24,956 nt of DNA from Mikrocytos mackini. Taxonomy: Eukaryota > Endomyxa > Ascetosporea > Mikrocytida > Mikrocytiidae. Positions 10,143 to 19,785 of the stretch are shown here, one piece after another. The first letter of the stretch is position 1; the number at the start of each line of letters is the position of its first letter. The translations under genes were made by a program, and so were the position numbers. The stretch covers positions 1 through 24,956 of the forward strand of contig JASNJN010000299.1 in NCBI GenBank assembly GCA_030180075.1, written 5' to 3'. A model generated the notes under the pieces. It saw nothing but the letters and a program-made list of their open reading frames with translations. It was not told the DNA's origin and made no database searches.

Positions 10143-13100
10143 ATGTCAGTGAATACTTCTATCAACGACGACAAGGTATCTTCTGTTCGAAACAGCAAGT
10201 TACACAAAGTAGACAAAGCCGCTATAGAGAGGACCCAAACTCTAACGTTCACTAAATGGGCGAATAACGTTCTAAAACCCAAAAAGATAATCATTCGAAA
10301 CCTAGTGAACGATTTAAGAAATGGAGAGACGCTTATAATTCTTGTATGCCAATTGCTTAGCCTCAAACCTCCCAAGTACGTCAAGAACACTAAGAAGCCA
10401 ATTCTCATGGCCTCCAACATTGCTCTCGCCCTTTCTCTCCTCAACGACAATGGAATCACAACGGGCACAATTCAGCCCATGGAGATAGTCGAGGGGAACA
10501 TAACGTCTATACTCGGTTTAATGTGGATCACAATTTCGAAGTGTGACATCCTCAAACTGAATTACAACGGTTCTGGGTCTTCCAAAAAGTCAAAAAAGAA
10601 GAAAAAGGAAGGCACAAACAAAGAGACCAAAGAAAGCGAAGAAAAAATTGAATTCACTGAAAAAGAAGGCGAACAAGAGGAAGAACAGTTTGTCGAGGGA
10701 ATTACTGTTAAAGAAGAAATAGACCCTAGGAAAGTTCTTTTAAGTTGGATCAATAAATTCACGTGCAAAGAAAACGACCAAAAGATAAAGAACTTCCAAG
10801 AAAACTGGGCAGATGGTTCGTTACTTTGTTCTATCGTCGACAACTTCAACTTGGATGCCAGTTTAATAAACCACACTATAAAAGACCCCAAGTTAAAAAA
10901 CAAACACGCCTTAGAAGTGGCTTATAAACACTATGGAATTTCCAAACTGATTACTCCAGAGGCCATTACAGAGGGCCACGACGGTCAATCTTTGATGACG
11001 TACATTTCTCTATTGAAGAAAGAGTACGAAAGCGACTTTGAAGGCTTCAAAGCATTAAAACTTGAAAGAATGAAATTGGAAAGTAAGGAAAAGAAGAGCT
11101 TGAAACAACTTATACAGAAACTTCTTCAAAATAACGGTATAACAAAAAGTGATAAAGAACATATAACATTTTTCAAACTTGGAAAGTTATTGGAGAAACT
11201 AACAAACAAAAACTTAAGCTTAGACGAAAATGACGAAGAAGGAAATAAGGATAAGATAGTTAAACTGTTGAACGATTTAGGGTTTAACATTAAAAATTAT
11301 AAAGGCAGCAAAAAAGACAAAAATTATAAAGAAGAAATGGACAGATTAGAACACGACATTTTCAAAGCCATTCTTATGACCAATTCCACTAAGTCTGAGT
11401 ACTTACTTAACTGGGTGAACAAACTATTGGACTACGACATTCCCATTGAAGAACTTGTGGAAGTAATCAGAAGCGGGGAAGTGCTCGGTGACTTTATAAA
11501 CAAAGTACACAACAAATACAACCAAGAAAACGCAGGAGTTTTATTAAACGAAGCCGATTTTGAACTGAACAACGAACAACTAATACAAAAGTGTTTCGGG
11601 GCGATAAAAGACACATACAAAGTAGACTCCATTTTATCTTCAGGAGACTTCTTAAAAACAGAAAGCCCACTTATAGCGAACTACATTGTGAACGAACTAT
11701 ACAAACAGACTGAGGGGCAGGAAGTGTTAAAAAACTTTGAAGATTTCTTTACGTGGATAGACGAAACAATTAAAACCGAAGACAGCTACAATGTGCGTGA
11801 GTACGACGAAAAGTGGAGGTCTGCAGAAGTGCTGAACAAATTATTAAAAGCTTTAGACAGTGAGTTGGATTACAGTGTGATAGAAAAAGAAAAGGACAAT
11901 AAGAAACGTTGGGATGTTCTTAAAGAGATATTAATTAGTCGGTTTGGAATACATGAAGCCATAAAACTAAACACAGAAAACTTATCCGCATCTTCAACAA
12001 CTACTTTCGATAAAGAGCTTCTTAATGTGATTAGCTTACTTAAAAAAGAAGCAGATAATGGAATGCCAAATTTAGTAGACGATACTACAGAGTCAAGTTT
12101 GAAGGAGCACTTGGACGCAGTAAAGCTAGAGGCAGAACTAATGTTTGGAGTCTCTTTGAAAAACATTGAAGACATAAAAACAAGTAAGTTCTTAAAAGCG
12201 TACTTGGATTACATAGGGCTTGAATTCGACGAGAGTGTTATTTCAGATTTTATTTCTGATAAAGAACGCGTGCAAAACTTCACAAAAATACTTAGAGAAA
12301 ACAGTGTAAGCGAAGACTACGAAGAGTTAGAAACGTTAAAAAAGGACATTCTTAAAGACCCTTCTTCAGCACTCCACCAAATGGTTAAATCAGCAAAGTT
12401 GCACAAATTAAATTTGTTGAATAAATTGGCTGGTAAAGAAGAAGATATGAGAGAACAAGAAATAAAGTTCGAAATTAAAGAAGAACAAATGAACGAACAT
12501 TTAATGGCTATAATTGAAGAAAACATTGGAGAGAAACCTCTAAACTTAAACACGAGTTGGATGACTGGGGACTACTTAATATCAATTATAAACAACAACT
12601 TTAAAGATTTCCCAGCGTCGTATTATAAAGACAAAGACAACAAAGATGCAACTAGTGGTAGTATAGATGATAAACTTAAGTTTGTTGAAGCTTTTGCTTT
12701 ATTGCATAATTTAACTCCTTTAACTAAGAAAGACTTATTTAGCGGAACAGAAAGTGAAAATGTAACTGGGTTTATAGTGGACGTTTTAACGCTTGCAAAT
12801 AAAAAGAAAGTGGCTAAAGAAGTGCTAACATGGGTTAAAAAACAGTGTAAAGCAGTAGACAGCGAAAAGTACGGCGCTTTGTTTGACAAAATAGATTCTC
12901 TGAATAAACTCACAGATGAAATAGTCGACGAGGACAATTATAAAATCATTTACGATTTACTTAACGAAATAGACCCAATTGTTCTTTCTGACTCTGATAA
13001 TTCACTCGTATTTATTGACTCTTCATTGGGCAAAGAAGAGAAGTTCAATAAAGTGGTTGGGATAATAACCTCTAACTTTAACATTCCAGAACCTTCTATT

Positions 13101-14291
13101 ATAAGTAAGAAAGATGACGAACATTACGCAAAGAAAAGAACACTACAGGACTTACTTACTACATTATATTTGAGAAGCCTTTCATCTTTCCCAATAAGAA
13201 AGCGTATAAATGCGCAAGTGAAGAAAGAACAAGAAGATATGGAGCACACCAGTTCACAGTTAGACTTATTGGCTAGTCTAGCCGAGTCAGAATTAGAGCC
13301 CGAATTAAACAAAGCTGGCTACAATGTTCAGTTCACTATTTCTGCGGGAAGTAAAAAGGACAAGGACAAAGAAACAGGAAGCCATATAAAAGCGCAAGTT
13401 AAGGGCCCCTTCCCTATTAACCTTTCAAAACGTTACAAAAAGACAAAGTTGGAGACTAGTATGATTGAGACTATAACTAGAGTGGGAGAGAAGGAGTACC
13501 GCTGTAACTACATTCCTAAACACCAGGGCATATACCAAATACGAATTTACATTTACAAGAAGGAAACAAAGGTTAGCCCTATTTACTTCGCCATCACCAG
13601 CAAAGGTGGGTTCTGGTTAAAGATTACGCCAGAAGGTAAGATAGTAACAACAGACCACGACGTTTTAAAGCATAGCGATTACGCTAACCAGAAGAAAGCC
13701 GACATAAACAAACTAAAGGACTGGAGGATGTCCCAAGCTAGAAAGGAGATGGATTACAAAAAAGAGAAGACAAACGAACTGGTAGAAAAGGAACTCGAGA
13801 AGTTTAAGGCGTTTGAAAATATAGAGCAAGAAGTGGGAACAATGAGCAGCGAACAAAAGGGAGAGAAAGAGGAGCACACAAAACAGTTCAACAAAAATGC
13901 TATCAACGCACTACAAAGCATAATGGACTACGGAGTGTTCGTAAACGTTTTAAAGAAAGGCTGGCTTAGTTGTTCAATAAAGGAACTTTACTTGGGGCTT
14001 AAGTACGACGAAGCAAAGAACACCTGGAAGCTTTTTGAGTTCGACAAAAACTTTGAAGAGAAAGCGAGGTTTTTAGACATTGTGCCTTTTAAAACAAAGT
14101 TCGATATATTCTTTGATAAGGCGTGGATAAAGAAGTTTAAAGATGTTAACTTTAACAATGTAGTTAAAGTAACGAATGGGAAGAAAGAAGTGGTGTTTGA
14201 AATGGAAAGCGAAAGCTACTGTGTATACTTCTTGAAGGTTTATAAGAGGTTGGTGGAAATAACGGAAACGGGAAAGAAATTTGAGAAGTGA
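10143..14291 (+). CDS. Filamin-like actin-binding protein with many calponin-homology modules
   Basis: The 1382-residue product is probably a cytoplasmic actin cross-linker. CH1 (about 30-138: TLTFTKWANNVL, LRNGETLIILVCQLL) and CH2 (about 195-295: VLLSWINKFT, FQENWADGSLLCSIVDNF) are separated by a Lys/Glu-rich linker and form a tandem actin-binding pair like that of filamin and gelation factor. Six further CH-like segments follow at about 318-412, 417-522 (LLNWVNKLL, IRSGEVLGDFINKV), 529-637 (KWRSAEVLNKLLKAL), 654-760, 783-888 (SWMTGDYLISIINNNF) and 890-1013; those at 318, 654 and 890 are the weakest. A filamin-type Ig repeat lies at about 1055-1155 (EYRCNYIPKHQGIYQIRI). Then come a charged, probably coiled-coil segment (1180-1250) and a compact C-terminal domain (1262-1375) that I cannot name with confidence. 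The ATG follows an AAATTTTAA signal; AATAAA occurs at 14300-14305. Calling more than the first two CH domains rests on pattern matching by eye. Confidence 0.8.
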   Translation: MSVNTSINDDKVSSVRNSKLHKVDKAAIERTQTLTFTKWANNVLKPKKIIIRNLVNDLRNGETLIILVCQLLSLKPPKYVKNTKKPILMASNIALALSLLNDNGITTGTIQPMEIVEGNITSILGLMWITISKCDILKLNYNGSGSSKKSKKKKKEGTNKETKESEEKIEFTEKEGEQEEEQFVEGITVKEEIDPRKVLLSWINKFTCKENDQKIKNFQENWADGSLLCSIVDNFNLDASLINHTIKDPKLKNKHALEVAYKHYGISKLITPEAITEGHDGQSLMTYISLLKKEYESDFEGFKALKLERMKLESKEKKSLKQLIQKLLQNNGITKSDKEHITFFKLGKLLEKLTNKNLSLDENDEEGNKDKIVKLLNDLGFNIKNYKGSKKDKNYKEEMDRLEHDIFKAILMTNSTKSEYLLNWVNKLLDYDIPIEELVEVIRSGEVLGDFINKVHNKYNQENAGVLLNEADFELNNEQLIQKCFGAIKDTYKVDSILSSGDFLKTESPLIANYIVNELYKQTEGQEVLKNFEDFFTWIDETIKTEDSYNVREYDEKWRSAEVLNKLLKALDSELDYSVIEKEKDNKKRWDVLKEILISRFGIHEAIKLNTENLSASSTTTFDKELLNVISLLKKEADNGMPNLVDDTTESSLKEHLDAVKLEAELMFGVSLKNIEDIKTSKFLKAYLDYIGLEFDESVISDFISDKERVQNFTKILRENSVSEDYEELETLKKDILKDPSSALHQMVKSAKLHKLNLLNKLAGKEEDMREQEIKFEIKEEQMNEHLMAIIEENIGEKPLNLNTSWMTGDYLISIINNNFKDFPASYYKDKDNKDATSGSIDDKLKFVEAFALLHNLTPLTKKDLFSGTESENVTGFIVDVLTLANKKKVAKEVLTWVKKQCKAVDSEKYGALFDKIDSLNKLTDEIVDEDNYKIIYDLLNEIDPIVLSDSDNSLVFIDSSLGKEEKFNKVVGIITSNFNIPEPSIISKKDDEHYAKKRTLQDLLTTLYLRSLSSFPIRKRINAQVKKEQEDMEHTSSQLDLLASLAESELEPELNKAGYNVQFTISAGSKKDKDKETGSHIKAQVKGPFPINLSKRYKKTKLETSMIETITRVGEKEYRCNYIPKHQGIYQIRIYIYKKETKVSPIYFAITSKGGFWLKITPEGKIVTTDHDVLKHSDYANQKKADINKLKDWRMSQARKEMDYKKEKTNELVEKELEKFKAFENIEQEVGTMSSEQKGEKEEHTKQFNKNAINALQSIMDYGVFVNVLKKGWLSCSIKELYLGLKYDEAKNTWKLFEFDKNFEEKARFLDIVPFKTKFDIFFDKAWIKKFKDVNFNNVVKVTNGKKEVVFEMESESYCVYFLKVYKRLVEITETGKKFEK

Positions 14292-14615
14292 TTATAAATA
14301 ATAAAAGATAAAATTCGAAATGTTAGATTGGTGTTTTGTTGTTTAGTAATAAAACGATAAAATGTGGTAAAGAGTGGTTAGTTTAGAAAATAATAAATGT
14401 GTCAATTGGTAGTGTTTACTCTAGTGAAACAAAATAATTAAGTAAATTTAACTAAATTGTCAATAAGAAACTAAATTTAAAAATTAGATACTGTGTATAG
14501 ATCTTAAAGTAATATCAAATATGTATCCAGAATATACTATTCAAACGTTAATTAGTCGTATTAAATCGTTTTTTAATTCTAAAAAATAAAATTTCCAAAA
14601 CAAACTTGTTGACTT
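14292..14615. other. AT-rich intergenic DNA downstream of the filamin-like gene
   Basis: No gene is visible. It begins with the likely polyadenylation signal of the preceding gene and ends with an A-rich AAAATAAAATTT block at 14581-14593 upstream of the next ATG. Confidence 0.6.
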
Positions 14616-14762
14616 ATGGAACTTGAGGACACTCTAACTTCTCCAGAATTCATAAAAGAGCTTTCGGGTAGACTTGGGTATAGGGGCCTATTTTTTAAAC
14701 ATTATTTGTGGTGTTTGGGAATTTTAAAGTTGGGTATACACGTAAATATTCATATTGAATAG
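14616..14762 (+). pseudogene. Possible host gene start cut by a MITE-like element
   Basis: An ATG at 14616 lies about 22 bp downstream of AAAATAAAATTT, the same kind of signal as at the filamin-like gene. It opens a 48-codon frame whose first 20 residues (MELEDTLTSPEFIKELSGRL) look like genuine protein. From about 14673 the frame runs into the inverted repeat of the neighbouring element, and it ends at a TAG at 14760-14762. I do not recognise the family. The simplest reading is the surviving 5' end of a gene interrupted by the element. A chance frame remains possible. Confidence 0.35.
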
Positions 14763-15097
14763 ATGTAGTGCATTGACGAGTTATGTGCTCCTGGATTACA
14801 TATTTACAGTCGTCTGCTAGACCTCTACAGAAACTAAACAACCTTTGAAGACGAAAAGCGAGCATATACGAGGATATACAGCCGAAAACAATCATATTCA
14901 TCGGCTCATGGGAACAAACTACCACAAACAGTTTATGTAAAATTAAATTTTGAAAACAAATTTTAAACCAATAATTTCTGATTCGTGTCTGAACAATGTG
15001 TTAAAGTTTACATCCTCGGCTAGATCCAGTCATCTTGCTTGGGATGCTGCAACCCCGAGCTTGAAAAACTGTTTAAAAATAGGCCCCTATACCCAAG
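14673..15097. mobile_element. 425-bp MITE-like element with about 28-bp terminal inverted repeats
   Basis: The left end (14673-14700, CTTGGGTATAGGGGCC onward) and the right end (15071-15097, its reverse complement) match over 27-28 bp, differing only by the length of a T run. No transposase is encoded; the short open frames inside (for example 14695-14925) look fortuitous. If only the inner TAGGGGCC part is the true terminus, the flanking TA on each side would be a Tc1/mariner-type target duplication. However, the inverted match continues six bases further outward, which argues for the longer terminus. No other target duplication is clear. Confidence 0.7.
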
Positions 15098-15421
15098 AAG
15101 TTCCAATATTTAAGTTACACAGAAATTTATCATCTGTTTATATTTTTATTTAAATTTTCTCTATTTTCTTCAAATCGTAACTAGTAACTACACTCAATTA
15201 AATAAATTTGAAACAACGGTTTATCACAAACAAAATAAAATACTTAAATAAAACATGGTTTTTTGGGGTTATCATATTTTTAATTTATGAATGTAATAAT
15301 TAAAACAGATAAATGATAAGGTTTGGGTGAAAATCATAAAAATAGAAAATTAAAAATTTAACTTTTGAAAAAAAATTTGAAACAAAAATTTAATAATTAT
15401 TTATTTGAATTTAATATTTAT
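15098..15421. other. AT-rich spacer, nothing recognised
   Basis: Very AT-rich DNA between the MITE-like element and the 3' end of the Tc1-like transposase gene. No convincing reading frame or RNA gene is present. The right terminal repeat of the Tc1 element, if it survives, should lie here, but I could not match it to the other side. Confidence 0.5.
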
Positions 15422-16775
15422 TTATTTATCAATCCAGAGACCATTTCTTTCTAAAACATTATCCAATCTTTCATTAAAATTACTGCATGTCTTTATTACT
15501 ATTTCATCTTCTAAAGAATCCCAACAATTTTTAACCGCGTTCCATAAATCGTGTTTATTTGTAAAATTTCTACCTCCCTTATATACCCTCGTTGTCATTA
15601 TCCCCCAGATGTTCTCAATTGGATTCAAATCGGGGGAATTTGGGGGCCAAGATAATAAGACATATCATATTTTACAGGAAACAACATTTAATTTTTTTCT
15701 TTTTAAATCACCCGAAAATGATATATGTTATTTTTTAGTGAATTTTAACATATGTATGGGCTCTTTAATTTGGACTTTGTTCTTTATTTTGGATAAATCT
15801 TAGTTTTAGGCCGTGTAACTAAAATTGAAAATCCTTTTGGCCAAGAATATCCATAAAATATCCCAACAATCTAAAAACCATTATTTTTACGCTGTTTCTG
15901 AGAATTTAATACACATAATGTATGTTAATGTTATTTGAAAATCGACATTTAAAATTTTTAGCAAAATGTTGTTTCCTGTAAAATATGATATGTGATAATA
16001 AGTCGACCCTCTTCTTATTAATGTATTCCATAGTCATTTTTGAAACGTGGGGAGGTGCATTATCCTGTTGGAAAAAGTACGAATTGTTAGGATACACCTC
16101 CCTTATACTCGGCAACATTCTTTCGTCTAAAAGCTTTATGTATTCTTTGGAGTTAATGCTATTTTCACATAAAATTAAACACACCTTTCCGCGGCATGAA
16201 ATGGTCCCATGAACCATAATTCCTCCTCGATCATGGTGTTTTCTTTTAGAATAAATACTGGAGCATTCTGTAATGCTTATTTGCTGCAAGATTTTCGCTG
16301 TTATGGGCCCAGATCTTGTGCGAATTGTCGGGCCCACTAAAAGAGAAGCGCTTTTCATCTGTAAATACAATTTTTTCAAGCAGGCCCGGAACATGGACGT
16401 GATCCCTAGCAAATTTGAGCCGTTTCTCTATTGAAACTTTCTTTAGAAACGGCTTGATTTGCGGCTTTATATATCCAAACCCGTTGTCTTTTAGAAATTT
16501 TAGGAAGTAATAGTAAGAACATTGTAGATTGAGCTCACGGTGTGTTTCTTTTGCATTGTAGAAGGGTTTCGTTTTAAGTTTGTTTAAAATGTAGCGCTTT
16601 TCTCTTGGAGAAATGGGTTCTTTGTCTGGTTTTTTTCATAGTAGCTTTTCTCGTTGGCGATCCGAAATAGACTTGTTACGGGTGTTTTTGTGAATTTGGA
16701 TACTTTACGCCATGTTCCGAACAGTGCTTTGAGTCTGAGTATGTGTGGGCGTGAGAAAGTTGAAGTTGTTTTCAT
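15422..16775 (-). pseudogene. Tc1/mariner-like transposase, DD34E type, frameshifted and interrupted by a MITE
   Basis: Reading leftward from an ATG at 16773-16775, the product starts with a helix-turn-helix N-terminus (HILRLKALFGTW). It continues in a second frame from about 16630 (SPREKRYILNKL, then KIVFTDEKRFSFSG with the first catalytic Asp). It changes frame again near 16255 into HDRGGIMVHGTISC and YFFQQDNAPPHVS with the second Asp. The 334-bp element at 15660-15993 then splits the gene inside DLLS, and beyond it the frame continues with WPPNSPDLNPIENIWGIM, which carries the catalytic Glu. Counted across the insertion, 34 residues separate the second Asp and the Glu, the classical Tc1 spacing. 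The frame ends at 15422. At least two frameshifts plus the insertion make it inactive. Terminal inverted repeats were not identified. Confidence 0.9.
15660..15993. mobile_element. 334-bp MITE, probably MULE-type, inserted in the Tc1-like gene
   Basis: The ends are perfect 30-bp inverted repeats (15660-15689, beginning ACATATCATATTTTACAGG, and 15964-15993). The element is flanked by a perfect 9-bp direct repeat, GATAATAAG, at 15651-15659 and 15994-16002, the target-site duplication. Removing the element plus one copy of the repeat rejoins the host transposase frame exactly at DLLS-WPPNSPDL, which proves the boundaries. A 9-bp duplication fits Mutator-like elements better than hAT (8 bp) or Tc1 (TA). 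The 274-bp interior is AT-rich and non-coding. Confidence 0.93.
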
Positions 16776-17002
16776 ATTTAAATGTTAAATCTAAAAAAAA
16801 TAATTTTTATTTTGTCGTTCAGCCCTCTAAAATGCAATGAACACAGACAGTCTGGGTTTGATTATTTTAATATTGTTATAATGTGCTAAATAATGATATA
16901 AACGCGTATATTTTGATATTTTCATTTTGAAAAATAAAATTTTAAAATTAAAACCTTGAATTTCTGCGATTGTACGACACATATATCTTAGTTGATCATA
17001 CA

Positions 17003-17143
17003 ATGGAATTATTTTTCTTTATATTTTATGCTCTTGTATTAGTTGTAAATCTTGTTGTTTCTAAAAGAGTTTTTCAAATCCAAATTTTAAATCATCTTAC
17101 CCAATTTCTGAGTTTTATGGGATACAAAATGATTAATGACTAA
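17003..17143 (+). CDS. Possible 46-residue single-span membrane protein
   Basis: The frame begins with MELFFFIFYALVLVVNLVVS, a strongly hydrophobic stretch able to span a membrane, followed by a basic pair (KR) and a short amphipathic tail ending in TAA at 17141-17143. An AAAATAAAATTTTAAAATT block lies about 60 bp upstream of the ATG, like the signals before the host genes. I do not recognise the protein. In AT-rich DNA a short Phe/Leu/Val-rich frame can arise by chance, so confidence is low. Confidence 0.3.
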   Translation: MELFFFIFYALVLVVNLVVSKRVFQIQILNHLTQFLSFMGYKMIND

Positions 17144-17723
17144 AATAGCATTAAAATGAGATTTTCCGACAGATACCACTAGTCCCTTGTTTTAAGATGT
17201 TCTTTATACACCACAAAAGCGTTTCCAAACTTCCCTCTCAAAATGCGACAAATACACGACATATCCTACTGAATACAGACATGTTGTGAAAATGTAGAGG
17301 TTTAATCATTACAGACAGGCGTACAATAAACTAACTACCCACCTGAAGTTATAAAACAACGATTTAATATTTGAAAATTTAAGAATAGACATTGATCGTG
17401 ATGTATGATCATAATGACACTTTAATACATTGGGAAATTAATAACAACGAATATATTTAGAGGTTTGTGCAACTACAGAGGATAGAATTCAAAATTAAGA
17501 GCCTGTTAATTAATATTTTAATTATTTCGTTTTAATTATTTATATATAAGTATCGCTTTTTTGGATATAATCCTTCTATGTACATGTTTCTATAATTATG
17601 GAAAATCAATAAATTTATTTATTTTAACATTTAATAACTTGTTGTCATTTATATTTTTGTTTCAAAAAATTTTTTTACTTTTTAAAATAGATTAGCATAA
17701 ATAATATTAAAATTAATACACAC
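17144..17723. other. AT-rich stretch without a visible gene
   Basis: No convincing reading frame, RNA gene or repeat boundary is visible. On the minus strand this is where the remaining pol domains of the gypsy element at 17724-19568 would be expected, but I see no reverse transcriptase homology here. Confidence 0.55.
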
Positions 17724-19568
17724 TTATTTTTTCATCTTTGATTCGTAATAATATAAAATATAGTACGGAATAAATATATTACGTCGATTGCATGGGATAC
17801 AAGTATGTATTACAAATTTTATTCCTGTTTCAAAAATTTTAAATCGAGTGTAATGTGTAATAAGTTCATTCCGTCTGTCTTTATCTGTTCGTATGTTACA
17901 AATATGTGTCTTTTTAATTAGCTTTGCATCATGTGGTGTAGAAGTTTCTCCTTTCCATTGAAATATAGATCCATCAATGTTTATGATTCCTCGTTCATAG
18001 TTGATTATGACTGCGTTATCTTCCAAGAATTGAGTTCCTAATATGAGGTCAAAAGATAAGGGTGAAACTGCACAGAATGTACTTGTATATGGGTTTATTT
18101 TGTCATTCTCTATCTTGAATTCCACCTCGGAACTGTGTGTAATTTGTAGAGGTCTTTTATCTACCGTTACGGCTCCTTTTTGTTCAATCTTGTTAAGTAT
18201 CAAGCCTTCCTTTTTAACGACGTCTTTGTTAATAAAGTTTGAAGATGCGCCTGTATCTATCAAGGCTGTGTATTTCTGTTCTTTTATGTGGCAGGTAAGT
18301 ATTATTTCTTTATAATCTGTCTTCTGTTCCGCGATCGCGTTGATATCCTCTTTTCGATGATGGTTTCTGTTGTGAGATGTACTTTGATTGTTATACTTTT
18401 TACAATCCTCAGTACTATGTCCATACATCTGATGATGTTTACAGTATTGTCTTCTTGTATTACTGTCTCTGTTGTTATACCTTTCCTGATAAGGTCTTCT
18501 TGTATCATCTCTTTTGTTGAAGAATGGTTTCTTATAAGCCGAGTAAGAGTTTCTATAGTCTTTCTTGTCGTTGATATACGAAGTAATCTGCGTACTGACT
18601 AAACTTTCTGCTCTGTTAATTATCTCAAACATTTCTTCTGGTGTGGAGATGTTCATTTTTGCCATTTCAATTTGTGTGGCATCTTCTAATCCGTTTCTAA
18701 AGGCTTCGTTTCTTTTCTTGATGTTATACTCTAGCCCTGAATCTTTGCTCAGACAGATCCTATCAACAAGGTCACTCAATGCTGCAGTGTATTCTGCAAT
18801 TGTGTAGAAATTCCTCTGTTTGACTTTGTTTAGAAGAGCGTGGTATTGTTGTCCATCAAGACTTGTATACTTCATTTTAAACATTGTTTTTATAGTTTCT
18901 CCTACTGTATTGCAGTCTCTCAGATGCCGTTTCAGATCAGGAGCTAAAAGTGTTTGAAGTACCGCGAGAGAAGTATTTTCATCCCAATGACAAAGTGCTC
19001 CAGCTTCTATGAACTCTGCTGTCCATCTGAATATGTTTTGTTCGCTTATATTGGATACTACGTCCAATGAACGCTGTAACATTAACTCCGTTCCTTCAGG
19101 CTTTACATTGTAGTTGGATCTTATCGCCGGGAAGTAGGGGTTGTAGTCCTTGGAAAATTCTGAACCCATTCTCTTTGTAGCGTTCAGTATAGTGGACAAG
19201 AATTCCGCTAGTATTGGGTCTTCGCAGTCTTCCACTGCGGAATTGATTCCTTCTGTTGCAAGTGGGTTGTTCACCGAAGTCCCGTTGAATGTGGGTTGAA
19301 GTAAAAATTTAAAATTGGAACGTGGAAAGTTCGGGTTGGAAGCGTTTGCCTTGTTCCAATCGTTGTAGTTGGTTTGTTGTGGATTGCCAACCGTGGACTT
19401 GCCAAATGAATTCATTTTGACGTAGTTAAACGGAGTGATTCCATTTAAAATAACAGTACCGTAAATTGATTTATTTAGGCGTGCTCTAGGTTTATGATAT
19501 CGATTATCACTAGATACATTATATTGCCTATTGTTATCATGATTAGGTTTATTATTTTTATTCCACAT
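17724..19568 (-). mobile_element. Ty3/gypsy LTR-retrotransposon fossil, gag-protease part
   Basis: Fossil of an LTR retroelement on the minus strand. Parts, in order: an N-terminal low-complexity Asn-rich region, a gag-like helical region in the middle, a zinc-knuckle-like Cys/His motif (CKHHQMYGHSTEDC), and a retropepsin-type aspartic protease with LIDTGASSNFI followed by the DLILGTQFL flap-side motif. The gag-protease region is open over 614 residues. Reverse transcriptase, RNase H and integrase are not found next to it and no LTR pair was recognised, so the element as a whole is incomplete. Age cannot be judged without LTRs. Confidence 0.85.
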
Positions 19569-19632
19569 TTTTAATAATTTTCAAGAAGTTATTTTTATAA
19601 ACATGTATTTACTTATACGTCCTAAATTATGA

Positions 19633-19785
19633 TTACGTCATATAAGTTTCCTCAGTCTCGATTTATTGCCGTACGTCAAGTGGGAAGAATTACTTACTGA
19701 ATACTTTCTTAAACGTTTCAGCCCTTGTAAAGAAATAATAAGTCAAACTTTGGAAGAATACGTATCTAAAAATGGACGTTTATGA
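19633..19785 (+). pseudogene. Open frame upstream of and overlapping the 201-residue gene
   Basis: Fifty codons stay open without an ATG and end in a TGA at 19783-19785 that overlaps the next ATG as ATGA. The translation looks like genuine protein: acidic-aromatic, with LPYVKWEELLTEYFLKRF and IISQTLEEYVSKNGRL. It may be the N-terminal part of the following gene, separated by a frameshift or by an unrecognised intron, or a second exon of something larger. No family was recognised. Confidence 0.35.

Noticed and set aside
14695-14925. 76-codon minus-strand frame
   Set aside because: Lies wholly inside the MITE-like element at 14673-15097, with no domain.
14679-15091. Tc1/mariner-type TA target duplication for the MITE-like element
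   Set aside because: The inverted match continues outside the TA for six more bases on each side, so the TA is more likely part of the terminus.
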